Source: Pseudobutyrivibrio sp. ACV-2
GTDB taxonomy: Bacteria > Bacillota > Clostridia > Lachnospirales > Lachnospiraceae
Direction of reading: 5' to 3'
Assembly: GCF_900107545.1 (NCBI RefSeq)
Contig: NZ_FNQZ01000006.1
Coordinates: 62,001-126,000, forward strand
Length of the DNA stretch: 64,000 nucleotides
Made by a program: the position numbers and the translations under genes. Of this stretch, positions 34,010 through 43,176 are shown piece after piece (the stretch's first letter is position 1; every line of letters begins with the position of its first letter). Below the pieces are notes generated by a model. The model worked only from the letters and a program-made list of their open reading frames with translations. It ran no database searches and had not been told where the DNA came from.

Positions 34010-36680
34010 AATGCTTAGGAAAAAAATATTCAGAGAAATAAAGGGAAACTTTGGTCAGTTTTTTACGATATTTGCCATGATATTTTTGGCGATTATGGCT
34101 TATTCAGGAATCAATGCTTTTTCTGATGGATTGAAATACTCGTCGGTTGAATTCTATGAAGAGAATAATTTGCAGGATTTATGGCTATATGGTGAAAACT
34201 TTACAGATGATGATTTGGAAAAAATCAGGGCTTTAGATAATGTTGCGGATGTAGAAAGATATTTGTCCATGTCAGGTTCTGTTGATGTAAATAACTCAGA
34301 GGGCTCGGAGACTGAAAACATTCCAGCAGAGCTGAATTTTTTGGATAAAGAGGATGACAAAAAGAATATTTCCACCTTATATCTGAGAGAGGGTGAGGAG
34401 TATAGCCGGGATAAAGATGGCGTTTGGATTGGATATTATTTTGCTAAAGCCAGAGGAATTCAGGTTGGAGATGAACTGACATTTTATGTTGAAGGCTACA
34501 GATTTAATGAGGTAGTTAGAGGAATCGTTTCGACCCCGGATCATGTATATACAGTATCGGATCCTACTGTTATTTTTCAGGATGCCGCTGATTTCGGATG
34601 GGCATATTTGTCTATGAAGGAATTCCCTGGTGAGTATCTTTATGACGAGATTCTCAAAGAAGATGATATCGTAGAATATTTGGATTCAGCAGATGACATA
34701 AAGAAGGCCGTGGATACATATTCAGCTATGGGAGTCGATATAGAATCTATAAAAAAGCAGCTGGATATAGATGAGGATGTGGATCTTGAGACAGCATTGG
34801 AGAAAGCAAGCCTAATAAAGGATGGAAGAGCTGATATATCGGATAAAGCTGAATTTATTAAAGCTTTAGACCCTGATTTTGATTTAGATGAATGTCTGGT
34901 ATATCCAAACGCCATAGTTGATGTGGCAGGAACAGCCCCAAATCCATATGTTAAATCAAAAGAGCTTGATGAATTTGAAAGTAAACTGAAGTCAGTTAAA
35001 AATGAATTGTATGAGCTTGAGGACATTTCTGTTAGTGCAATTACCGGTAGAGATGTATGGCCATCTTATGCATCTTTGAAATCTGAGTCAGAAGAAGGTG
35101 ATACATATTCAGGTATGTTTACTTTTCTGTTTGTTTTTATTGCAGGGCTCTCAGTTGTGACAACAATGAGTCGTTTCGTAAAGAAGCAGCGTGTGCAGAT
35201 TGGAACATTAAAGGCCTTGGGCTTTAGAAATAATCGAGTCACTATCCACTATATTGCATATGGATTTTGGGTAAGTGTTATAGCTGCAATTTTAGGTCTT
35301 GTAATTGGCGGACCTTTGCTTGGCCAGCCATTTCTCAATATGGAATTATCAATGTTTGACCTGCCAGGAGCACATCGATGCATCCTCAGCAAAAACTATA
35401 TTCTTGCAGCTATTATTGTCATCGTAATTACAATGATTACTTATATGTCCATAAAAAGCATTCTGAAGGAATCAGCAGCTCAAACCCTTAGACTTGAAGT
35501 TCCACATATCAAAATTAAAGCAAAAGAAGGTGGTAAGGGAATAAGCGCCAAGCTACCATTTTCTGTAAAGTGGAATATGAGAGATATTCTAAGAAGCAAA
35601 TCCAGAAGCATTATGGCTATTGTTGGTGTAATGGGTTCAACTCTGCTTATAGTAATGGCGTTTGGTATGCAGGATTCCCTCAATCATTATCTTGAGTGGG
35701 AGTTTGATAAGATTCAGGCCTACAACTATAAACTTACATTGTCGGAAAACGTATCGGATGATAGATTAAATGAATTATTTGATACATATGGAGATGCAAC
35801 CAGTCAGACAGTTGCCATTGAATACAGGGATTCTGAAGGCAATATCGTCACTTCATCTATAACTGTAAATGATTCTGACGGATACTTGAGAGTTTCTGAC
35901 CATGATACAACAACCTATGATATTAATGATGGAATTCCAGATAACACGTATGGTGATATAAATAAAGCGGGGGCACTGTTTGCTACGGAGAAACTGCTTA
36001 AAGAAAATGGATATTCATTAGGTGATACAATCAAATGGAGAATCATGGGCGAGGATGATTGGAATGAAACCGAAATTGTAGCCGCCTACAGAGATCCTCA
36101 GAGCCAGCAGTTTTCTATGACAAGAGCCGCATTTGAAGGCTTGGGCGAAGATTATATCTGCGATACCATCTACACAAATGAAGACTTAAGTAATCTGACA
36201 GATGCAGATATAGATGGGGTATCTACGATTTCATCTATTGAATCTTTGAAAGAGCAGATGAATGTTATGCTTGAAATGATAAGCAGCATGATAATTTTAT
36301 TAATCACTATATCCGCTATCCTAGGCTTCATCATCATCTATAATATGGGAATTCTTGCTCTCAGTGAAAAGATGTATCAGTTCGCAACCCTAAAGGTGTT
36401 GGGATTCAGGTTTAAAAAGCTGGCGTTTATTTATACCCAGCAGAATCTATGGCTTACGATAGTAGGAATCATACTTGGCTTACCACTGGGCTATGAATTT
36501 ACCGATTGCATGTTCAAATACGCGATTGGAGATAATTACGACTTCTTTGCAAACATAGATTTATCGGCTTACCTCATTGCTATAATAGGAACACTTATAA
36601 TTATGTTTGTAACAAGCATTGCGTTGTCGCGAAATCTTAAAAAGATAGATATGGTTGCAAGCTTGAAGGCTAATGAGTAA
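33993..36680 (+). CDS. FtsX-type ABC permease, large form
   Basis: An 895-residue permease: N-terminal helix (about 20-40), a large extracellular domain (about 45-370) with an acidic helical stretch (about 225-345), three helices (about 375-490), then a second module with a helix near 540, an extracellular domain (about 570-755) and three C-terminal helices. This double FtsX layout is seen in exporters of lipids, peptides or lipoproteins that work by mechanotransmission. With the TetR and ATPase it forms an inducible efflux or envelope-stress operon. The substrate is unknown. Confidence 0.85.
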   Translation: MRFNGKMLRKKIFREIKGNFGQFFTIFAMIFLAIMAYSGINAFSDGLKYSSVEFYEENNLQDLWLYGENFTDDDLEKIRALDNVADVERYLSMSGSVDVNNSEGSETENIPAELNFLDKEDDKKNISTLYLREGEEYSRDKDGVWIGYYFAKARGIQVGDELTFYVEGYRFNEVVRGIVSTPDHVYTVSDPTVIFQDAADFGWAYLSMKEFPGEYLYDEILKEDDIVEYLDSADDIKKAVDTYSAMGVDIESIKKQLDIDEDVDLETALEKASLIKDGRADISDKAEFIKALDPDFDLDECLVYPNAIVDVAGTAPNPYVKSKELDEFESKLKSVKNELYELEDISVSAITGRDVWPSYASLKSESEEGDTYSGMFTFLFVFIAGLSVVTTMSRFVKKQRVQIGTLKALGFRNNRVTIHYIAYGFWVSVIAAILGLVIGGPLLGQPFLNMELSMFDLPGAHRCILSKNYILAAIIVIVITMITYMSIKSILKESAAQTLRLEVPHIKIKAKEGGKGISAKLPFSVKWNMRDILRSKSRSIMAIVGVMGSTLLIVMAFGMQDSLNHYLEWEFDKIQAYNYKLTLSENVSDDRLNELFDTYGDATSQTVAIEYRDSEGNIVTSSITVNDSDGYLRVSDHDTTTYDINDGIPDNTYGDINKAGALFATEKLLKENGYSLGDTIKWRIMGEDDWNETEIVAAYRDPQSQQFSMTRAAFEGLGEDYICDTIYTNEDLSNLTDADIDGVSTISSIESLKEQMNVMLEMISSMIILLITISAILGFIIIYNMGILALSEKMYQFATLKVLGFRFKKLAFIYTQQNLWLTIVGIILGLPLGYEFTDCMFKYAIGDNYDFFANIDLSAYLIAIIGTLIIMFVTSIALSRNLKKIDMVASLKANE

Positions 36681-36785
36681 AAAGGTGTTACGGCCGTTAT
36701 TTTGGAAACTCACATGAACTGGGTGGACAACGACCCGGTAAAGAGCATTGAAGCGAGTTCACAATTTATGAACGAACATTTTTAA
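36681..36785 (+). pseudogene. Possible C-terminal coding relic
   Basis: Directly after the permease stop the same frame reads about 34 residues, 'KGVTAVILETHMNW' through 'SIEASSQFMNEHF', then stops, overlapping the end of the convergent TetR gene. The pattern looks like the last strand and helix of an alpha/beta protein such as a flavodoxin-like fold, but I cannot name it. It has no start or ribosome site and is best seen as a leftover. Confidence 0.3.
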
Positions 36786-37374
36786 GCGTGGCTGAGGCGA
36801 GGAAGATAATGCTATGTGCAATGTCTTCCTCACTTTCTTTATATCCGGTTTTGCACCAGTTTTCTATTATGCTGGCACTTCCTGCAGAAATATATGAAAA
36901 GAGGATATCTTTTGTAATTCCTGAAGTTAAATTCTCATAAGGCGACATGGAATTTGAGAACATTTCATAGAGCATATCCGTTATTTTTGAAGTGAATCCG
37001 GAGCTGTCGGGGTATATCAGATGCTTTACGGAGGGTGAATCAGTGAGGTTTTCACGTATATATTTAAGTGTCTGGGCAATCGAAATGTCAAAAGAAGTAT
37101 CCTTGGCATTTTGCAGCTTTGATTTCAGCTCATTTACGGCATCTTTCTGCAATTCATCCACAAGGTTGGGAACGTCAAGATAATGCTTATAGAAGGTTGC
37201 CCTGTTTATTTCCGCAAGAGTGCATATGGATGTTACCGTTATCTTTTCGTACCCGGTTTTTTGCAAAAGCTCGTAGAAAGCCGATCTTATACGCATCTTG
37301 GTATATCGTACACGGCCGTCCTCTTTTTTGGCATTTTCTGTTTTGCCAGTGTGATTGCTCTTTATATCAGACAT
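36766..37374 (-). CDS. TetR/AcrR-family regulator (second)
   Basis: A TetR-like protein of 202 residues if the ATG at 37374 is used (11 bases from GGAGG); an ATG three codons upstream lies too close to the ribosome site. The helix-turn-helix is 'KITVTSICTLAEINRATFYKHYLDV' near residue 45-65. The C-terminal domain resembles the TetR_C type of DhaS-like regulators. It is divergent from the GH43 gene 200 bases away, which it may control. It is not closely similar to the TetR at 32662. Confidence 0.82.
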   Translation of the reverse strand: MSDIKSNHTGKTENAKKEDGRVRYTKMRIRSAFYELLQKTGYEKITVTSICTLAEINRATFYKHYLDVPNLVDELQKDAVNELKSKLQNAKDTSFDISIAQTLKYIRENLTDSPSVKHLIYPDSSGFTSKITDMLYEMFSNSMSPYENLTSGITKDILFSYISAGSASIIENWCKTGYKESEEDIAHSIIFLASATLKNVRS

Positions 37375-37526
37375 ATTCAACATTTCCTCCTATTTTGTTT
37401 GATAAATAACACTTTCTTATGTATTGATGGTTGAAGAGACCTATTGTGATATCTATAATCAATATATAAAGATAATATACATCTGTTGCATATATTTCAA
37501 GCGTTGTTTAAAGATATAACAAAGAT

Positions 37527-37546
37527 GGGGAACTCTAAAGTTCCCC
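37527..37546 (+). repeat. 8-bp stem-loop in the GH43 5' leader
   Basis: GGGGAACT-CTAA-AGTTCCCC, about 35 bases upstream of the GH43 start. No T-run follows. It could be an operator or an mRNA 5' hairpin. Confidence 0.5.
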
Positions 37547-37580
37547 GGCATAGAAGAGAGAAAGGTTAAGGGAGGAAACT

Positions 37581-39395
37581 ATGACTTATGTATGTAATCC
37601 GGTAAATATAAACTACAGATATCAGTTTAATGCTGATCCCAGAAGACACGGAGAGATTCAGATCTGTCGCGAAGCTGCAGATCCATCAATGATTTTTTAT
37701 AAAGGAAAGTATTATATATTTGCGTCCATGACTCTGGGGGTATGGGTTTCTGAAGATATGGCAGTCTGGGAAAATCACAGGCTTCCGGATTCACTTCCCT
37801 TATATGATTATGCCCCGGATGTGAGAGTGATGGGAGATTATGTGTACTTTTGTGCATCAAAACGTGATGAAAACTGTGACAGATACAGGACAAAAGACAT
37901 CTTGAACGGCGCCTATGAAAAAATACCCGGAAATTTTCCTTTCTGGGATCCGAATCTTTTTATCGATGATGACGGTAGAATCTACTTTTATTGGGGCTGC
38001 TCAAATATGACTCCGATTTACGGATGCGAGCTTGACCCGGAGACAATGCTTCCTGTTGGGGAGAAGGTTTCACTGATTCATGGCAATCCGTCAAAAAACG
38101 GGTATGAAAGAGTGGGAGAGAATAATTCTCTGCTTCCTGCAACCGATGAAGAGATCGAAGAGAAGTTTAAGGGCTTTCTAAAGCACCAGGGACTTACTGA
38201 GGATATGGTTCCGGAAAATACCAAGCCCCTTATAAAAGGAATGTTTTCCAATAAGCCATATATCGAAGGAGCCTGGATGGACAAACATGACGGAAAATAC
38301 TACCTTCAGTATGCTTTTGCTGGCACACAGTACAATACCTACGGTGATGGTGTTTATGTCTCGGATGCGCCTCTGGGGCCCTTTACCCTTGCTGAGAATA
38401 ACCCATATTCTTATAATCCCGGCGGATTTTTCCCGGGAGCCGGACACGGTTCTACCATGGAAGATAAGAACGGGAATTTCTGGCATACAGCTACCATGAG
38501 AATAAGCGTAAACCATGACTTTGAAAGAAGAGTGGGAATCTGGCCTGCAGGATTTGATGAGGACGGAGAGCTGTTCTGTAACCAGCGCTACGCAGACTGG
38601 CCTATGGAAATAAAGAACATGAAGCAGGATCCGTGGAAAAAACCTGATTGGTATATCCTCAGCTACAAGAAAAAGACATTTTGCTCATCATCACTTTCTG
38701 ATTGCCCTTGTGAAAATGCTGCGGATGAGAATGTTCAGACAATGTGGTGCCCTCAGACAAGCAGCGCTGATGAATGGCTTATGATTGATCTGGGAAAAGA
38801 ATATGATGTATATGCAATTCAGGTAAACTTTGGCGATCACAAGCTTGATATTCCTGTTCCCGGAAAGATACAGGGGACTTCTCAGGCACGATATATTGAT
38901 GAGACCACTTATACTACCGGTTGGAAACTTGAAGGCTCCTGCGGCGGGAAGGATTTCTTTACAATAGCTGATAAGACCTCGGCTGAGACAGATCTTACCC
39001 ATGATCTTATCGTAATTGATAATGGGCACAAGATGCGCTATGTTAGGATTTCAAATATGCACGTTCCCTATTCTCAGATTCCTGCAATCTCAGGGCTGAG
39101 GGTGTTTGGTATCGGAGATGGAGCTACTCCGGACAAAGCAAAATTTGCTGTTTCAAGACTTTCCGATATTGATATGACTGTCAGCATAGAACCGCATGCG
39201 GATACAGTAGGTCACATGATCCTATGGGGAAGCTCTCCCGAAAAGCTGTATCACAGCAGGATGGTTATGGGAGATGAAGCTATAGCTGAGCCCATTCGCA
39301 TAGGAGCCCTGGTATCGGGGAGGGATTATTATGTCCGTGTTGACAGCTTTAATGAGAGCGGTATTACAGAGGGAATAGTGCAATTTTGTCATTAA
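37581..39395 (+). CDS. Glycoside hydrolase family 43 enzyme with discoidin-like C-terminal domain
   Basis: A 604-residue protein without a signal peptide, so cytoplasmic. Residues about 30-350 form a GH43-like five-bladed propeller: the catalytic-base Asp is likely in 'EAADPSMIFYKGKYY', the second Asp in 'FWDPNLFIDDDG' and the acid Glu in 'YIEGAWMDKHDGKYYLQYA'. Residues about 370-515 look like an F5/8 type C (CBM32-like) domain ending 'RYVRISNMHVPYSQIPAISGLRVFG', followed by an fibronectin-III-like tail. It probably removes xylose or arabinose from imported plant oligosaccharides. GGGAGG ribosome site. Confidence 0.78.
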   Translation: MTYVCNPVNINYRYQFNADPRRHGEIQICREAADPSMIFYKGKYYIFASMTLGVWVSEDMAVWENHRLPDSLPLYDYAPDVRVMGDYVYFCASKRDENCDRYRTKDILNGAYEKIPGNFPFWDPNLFIDDDGRIYFYWGCSNMTPIYGCELDPETMLPVGEKVSLIHGNPSKNGYERVGENNSLLPATDEEIEEKFKGFLKHQGLTEDMVPENTKPLIKGMFSNKPYIEGAWMDKHDGKYYLQYAFAGTQYNTYGDGVYVSDAPLGPFTLAENNPYSYNPGGFFPGAGHGSTMEDKNGNFWHTATMRISVNHDFERRVGIWPAGFDEDGELFCNQRYADWPMEIKNMKQDPWKKPDWYILSYKKKTFCSSSLSDCPCENAADENVQTMWCPQTSSADEWLMIDLGKEYDVYAIQVNFGDHKLDIPVPGKIQGTSQARYIDETTYTTGWKLEGSCGGKDFFTIADKTSAETDLTHDLIVIDNGHKMRYVRISNMHVPYSQIPAISGLRVFGIGDGATPDKAKFAVSRLSDIDMTVSIEPHADTVGHMILWGSSPEKLYHSRMVMGDEAIAEPIRIGALVSGRDYYVRVDSFNESGITEGIVQFCH

Positions 39396-39582
39396 AGGGA
39401 GAAAGGGCTCACTTCCCGGTCATTTCGCCATAGTAGTAGGTTACTGGCAGACAAACTAAAGAAGGTGATGAACAGCTATATGATAGAGATACTGTGAGGT
39501 TTTTATTAATATATATAATACTGCCATCTACATACAGTAGTAGATAAAAACTATATACTATTTTGCATATACAGGCCCAAGT

Positions 39583-39658
39583 ATCTGCATATAAATGGAG
39601 ATTTTATATGCAGATAAAATTGAGAATCTGCATATTTTAATGTATATTATATGCAGAT
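39583..39658. repeat. Four-half-site operator array before the Fic gene
   Basis: ATCTGCATAT at 39583-39592 and 39626-39635 and its reverse complement ATATGCAGAT at 39606-39615 and 39649-39658. Each inverted pair is separated by 13 bases and the two pairs repeat with an exact 43-base period. The last half-site ends 17 bases before the Fic start codon. Confidence 0.85.
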
Positions 39659-39675
39659 ACTATTGGAGGTGTGAT

Positions 39676-40734
39676 ATGCATAGATATGATTATTCTTTTC
39701 TAGATGAAGGAATGTTACCCGCTGGAATGGTTAACTTAACAGCAACAATAACCGCGTTTAATGCCATATCTTCCGAGCGGAAGGATTCAAATAATAGTGT
39801 ATATACAGAGCTTGAGAAAATTGCCAGAGTGCAGTCTGTAAAGGGATCCAATGCTATCGAAGGAATCATTACTACAGATGCAAGGATTAAAGAAATTGTA
39901 GATGGAAATAGTGCTCCTTTGAGTCATAGCGAAAGGGAGATTGCTGGATACAGAGATGCGTTAGATGAGATCCATAAAAATCATCAGTCAATGAGTTTTA
40001 ACGAAAATACAATTTTGCAAATACATCGGCTGATGACAGATTTGGCGGGATATGAATTATCTGGCAAGTATAAAGTTGATGATAACCTAATAATGCAGGT
40101 TGACGAAAATGGTAGACGAAAAGTTCGATTTACACCAGTAACTGCAAATGAGACGAATGATGCAATGGAACAACTTATATTAGCTTATATGGATGCCAGG
40201 GATAATCCGAGGATAAATAATTTACTGTTGATTCCTTGTGTAATCCTTGATTTTCTTTGTATCCACCCTTTTACTGATGGTAACGGACGTGTATCAAGAC
40301 TGCTCACAATACTGCTTTTGTACAAGAGTGGATATGATGTTTGCAAATATGTTTCTTTTGAGCAACAGATAAACGACTCAAAAGAATTATATTACGAAGC
40401 TCTGCATGATTCTTCTCAGGGGTGGCATGAAAATAAAAACTCATATTTTGAGTTTATGAAGAATTTTTTATCTACACTGTATAAATGTTATAAAGAGTTA
40501 GATAAGAGATCTTCAACTGTAAATGGTAAAAGACTTAAAAAAAATGAAAGAGTAGAACAAACAGTACTAAATAGTGTGCTACCAGTATCAAAATCGGAAA
40601 TATGTGAAGTGCTCTCAGATGTTAGTCCAACAACGGTAGAGGCAGTTCTTGGAAAAATGGTAAAGAATGGCTCTATAAAAAAGATTGGTCAGGCTAGGGC
40701 AACAAAGTATGTCAACGCAAAGTACGTAGAGTAA
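39676..40734 (+). CDS. Fic-family protein (AMPylase-like) with winged-helix C-terminus
   Basis: A 352-residue Fic protein. The active-site motif 'HPFTDGNGRVSR' lies near residue 197-208 with all consensus positions. The N-terminal inhibitory motif is 'SNAIEG' (S-x-x-x-E-G) near residue 56, so the enzyme is of the self-inhibited class II. The C-terminal 80 residues end in a winged-helix-like segment ('SKSEICEVLSDVSPTTVEAVLGKMVKNGSIKKIG'). ATG 39676 follows TGGAGG; the frame is open further upstream through the operator array. It probably transfers AMP or another nucleotide to an unknown target and may bind its own promoter. Confidence 0.85.
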   Translation: MHRYDYSFLDEGMLPAGMVNLTATITAFNAISSERKDSNNSVYTELEKIARVQSVKGSNAIEGIITTDARIKEIVDGNSAPLSHSEREIAGYRDALDEIHKNHQSMSFNENTILQIHRLMTDLAGYELSGKYKVDDNLIMQVDENGRRKVRFTPVTANETNDAMEQLILAYMDARDNPRINNLLLIPCVILDFLCIHPFTDGNGRVSRLLTILLLYKSGYDVCKYVSFEQQINDSKELYYEALHDSSQGWHENKNSYFEFMKNFLSTLYKCYKELDKRSSTVNGKRLKKNERVEQTVLNSVLPVSKSEICEVLSDVSPTTVEAVLGKMVKNGSIKKIGQARATKYVNAKYVE

Positions 40735-40819
40735 TAAAAAAGGAAATAGCAAATGCGAAATATTGTAATCAGAGAAGCGACAATAGTGCAGCTATTCACC
40801 TTCCTACACTTAAGATAGA

Positions 40820-40897
40820 GGCAAAATAGTAATCGTAGTAACACATGATGAGGAATTCATAGATTTATGCTGCGATGAAATCTATAATTTGGCTTGA
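40820..40897 (+). pseudogene. Remnant of an ABC transporter ATPase C-terminus
   Basis: The frame reads 'GKIVIVVTHDEEFIDLCCDE' and a few more residues before TGA, which is the H-loop and end of an ECF-type ABC ATPase. No upstream ATPase domain remains. Confidence 0.6.
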
Positions 40898-40983
40898 AAC
40901 AAAATCAGGTATGATGGTGAGGTGATGCTATTACCTAAAAATGCGTCTGGCCGCAAAAAATGGTAATAGAAATTTGACTTTGC

Positions 40984-41322
40984 ATGATGATTGGAGTATT
41001 CCACTTAGCAAGAGGATATTCTGTGGATGTTGGTATGGTGGAAGTGAACCAGAAGAATAGTGAAGGCAAGAATGTGAGAAAACAATTGGAAGTAGATTTT
41101 GTGACCAACATGGGAAATCAGCGTTACTATATTCAGGTTGCATACGATCTTTCTACAGAAGAAAAACAACAGCAGGAATATAATTCTTTTAGAAATATTC
41201 CTGACTCATTCAAAAAAATAGTAATTGTAAATGGAACTTCAAAACCATGGAGAAATGATGAAGGCTACGTAATCATGGGAATGAAGTATTTTCTTTTGAA
41301 TAGTGAAAGCTTGGATTTTTAA
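40984..41322 (+). pseudogene. Remnant of a COG1373-type ATPase (C-terminal part)
   Basis: About 112 residues, 'RGYSVDVGMVEVNQKNSEGK' through 'KPWRNDEGYVIMGMKYFLLN', match the C-terminal end of the COG1373 (AAA_14/DUF4143) ATP-binding proteins. The N-terminal ATPase part is missing, and no ribosome site precedes the apparent start. It is probably non-functional. Confidence 0.6.
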
Positions 41323-41356
41323 AATAATGCAAGTGTTGTTGCACCAATATACCGGA

Positions 41357-41382
41357 GGAACAGTCTTAGTACTGTTCCTTTT
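41357..41382 (+). terminator. Intrinsic terminator after the COG1373 remnant
   Basis: GGAACAGT / ACTGTTCC stem with a 6-base loop followed by TTTT; consistent with the end of the former gene. Confidence 0.7.
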
Positions 41383-41473
41383 GTTCTCTGCGCTTTTTTA
41401 CTCCATGGACCTCAGAGATAAAGCTGCTATCCATATTCTGTTCCTGCCTCGTGACCGGAAAGCGAGGAAAAAG

Positions 41474-41665
41474 ATGATTGCAACATCTGATAAAGTAACA
41501 CTGGGACAGAGACTAAAGACAGCAAGAATCAGAAAGCACATGACTCAGGAGGAGCTTGCGGAAGAAATGCGTACCACAAAGAGCATAATCTCTTATTATG
41601 AGAACGACCACGGCGATATGAAGCAGATCATGCTGGTGCAGATGAGGGCAGTTGCAAGATTTTAA
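41474..41665 (+). pseudogene. Truncated XRE-family helix-turn-helix protein
   Basis: 63 residues from ATG 41474 contain the helix-turn-helix 'TLGQRLKTARIRKHMTQEELAEEMRTTKSIISYYEND' and then end within what is normally the fourth helix of the domain. The frame stays open upstream to 41303 without a recognised domain. It is likely a fragment, though a minimal DNA-binding protein cannot be excluded. Confidence 0.5.
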
Positions 41666-41759
41666 TCTTCTGAAGGTGTGAAAATGCGACTGAAATGGCG
41701 ATATTTGCCACTTTGCATGACTACATAGAGAAAAAATCTCTAAATAAGCAAATTAAATA

Positions 41760-41787
41760 TTGAATTTTACAATAGAAAGCCTATAAT
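41760..41787 (+). promoter_or_regulatory. Predicted promoter of the AbiL-like pair
   Basis: TTGAAT (41760-41765), 16-base spacer, TATAAT (41782-41787), about 33 bases before the ATPase start. Confidence 0.5.
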
Positions 41788-41818
41788 TAAAGAACACCCT
41801 GGAAAGGAGGCGCTTATT

Positions 41819-43174
41819 ATGTTGGTCAAATTATCTGTAGAAAACTTTAAATCGTTTGATCAAAAGGAAGAATTATCAATGATTTCTTCCAGCAAGATGC
41901 AGGGAAATAAGAGCCATCGTGTAAAAATCAAGCAGACACAATTGTTGAAGAATGCAATTGTTTATGGGGCAAATGCTTCTGGTAAATCTAATCTTGTTGT
42001 TGTATTTAATTTTATTAAAGCTGCTTTGATGGAAGGACTACCTGTTGGTTCAGCAAATGATTTTTGCAGGAACAGACAGGAAAATAAAAATCGCGAAAGT
42101 GTTTTTGAAATCCAATTTACTGTGGGTGATACTTTTTATGCCTATGGTTTTTCTGCAATACTCAGTCATAGAAAGATTACTGAGGAATGGTTGTATGAAC
42201 TTATGCAGGATGGTAGTGCTCATAGGCTGTTCATAAGGGAAGGCAGCAATGCACCGGTTCTTGGTGAAACTGTAAAGCTGTCGACATCTGAGAAGAGCAG
42301 ATTCAGCGTTTATTCAGAGGACTTTGCAGGTCAGGATGCGCAGCTGTTTTTGACTGAGATGAACCGTGGAAAGAAATATCCAGAGAATTCCAAGCTGATA
42401 TTCTTTGTGGAAGCTTTCAGCTGGATTATGAATAATATCATCGTCATCAATCCAAACATTGGTATTTCAAATACTGAAGCATATTATAATGATGAATCAT
42501 TGGACAATATCAGTAGGCTGATTCAGACTTTTGATACTGGTGTTACAGAGATAAAAACAAGACAGATTACTATAGATGAGATGGGCAAGATGATTCCTGC
42601 TGAAGTTGTTCAGGGAATTTTTTCGCAGTTGAAAGCTCAGCTTCAGATGAGTAACCTTCCAATCATTCAGATGACCTGGAGAGTTGAAGGTGGTTTCTTT
42701 AATATTCGCATCAAAGAGGGTGAGGAACCTGAGATTTCTACTCTTGTCCTTAAGCATGGCAAATCTGTTTTTGACTTTAATTTCTCTGAGGAATCAGATG
42801 GAACAAAGAGATTGTTTGATTTGATAGATATGCTCCTTACAGAGCGGCCTGATACTGTTTTTGTTGTTGACGAGTTGGAGCGCAGTTTGCATCCAAAGCT
42901 TACAGAACATTTTCTTAAACTTTTCATGGAAGCTCATGATGGTGTAAGAATGCAGCTTGTGTTTACTACTCATGAAGATACGATAATGGATCAGAGTCTT
43001 TTCCGTAGGGATGAGATATGGTTCGTTGAAAGAGATGCTGACAACGCCAGCAAGATTTATTCTCTGGACAGATTCAAGGAAAGATATGATAAGAAGCTGA
43101 GTAAGGCATATCTTGAAGGAAGATACGGTGCTATTCCTGTGTTTAGGCAGTTTTCTTTCCGGAAGGGAGAATAA
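41819..43174 (+). CDS. AAA_15/AbiLi-like ATPase of a predicted phage-defence pair
   Basis: A 451-residue SMC/ABC-like ATPase: N-terminal 'LVKLSVENFKSFDQKEELSM', Walker A 'VYGANASGKSNLV' near residue 48-60, and the C-terminal Walker B 'VFVVDELERSLHPKLTEHFLKLF' near 350, followed by 'FTTHEDTIM'. This is the RloA/AbiLi type of OLD-like ATPase, which lacks its own Toprim domain and is paired with a RloB/AbiLii partner. AAAGGAGG ribosome site; two bases separate it from the partner gene. Predicted abortive-infection function is from family knowledge. Confidence 0.82.
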   Translation: MLVKLSVENFKSFDQKEELSMISSSKMQGNKSHRVKIKQTQLLKNAIVYGANASGKSNLVVVFNFIKAALMEGLPVGSANDFCRNRQENKNRESVFEIQFTVGDTFYAYGFSAILSHRKITEEWLYELMQDGSAHRLFIREGSNAPVLGETVKLSTSEKSRFSVYSEDFAGQDAQLFLTEMNRGKKYPENSKLIFFVEAFSWIMNNIIVINPNIGISNTEAYYNDESLDNISRLIQTFDTGVTEIKTRQITIDEMGKMIPAEVVQGIFSQLKAQLQMSNLPIIQMTWRVEGGFFNIRIKEGEEPEISTLVLKHGKSVFDFNFSEESDGTKRLFDLIDMLLTERPDTVFVVDELERSLHPKLTEHFLKLFMEAHDGVRMQLVFTTHEDTIMDQSLFRRDEIWFVERDADNASKIYSLDRFKERYDKKLSKAYLEGRYGAIPVFRQFSFRKGE

Positions 43175-43176
43175 GT

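Noticed and set aside
37068-37434. Forward frames opposite the second TetR gene
   Set aside because: The reverse strand has a clear TetR helix-turn-helix protein; the forward frames have none.
39583-39658. TGCATAT repeats as a CRISPR or IS end
   Set aside because: Alternating orientation and exact 13-base inner gaps are those of operator half-sites; no transposase nearby.
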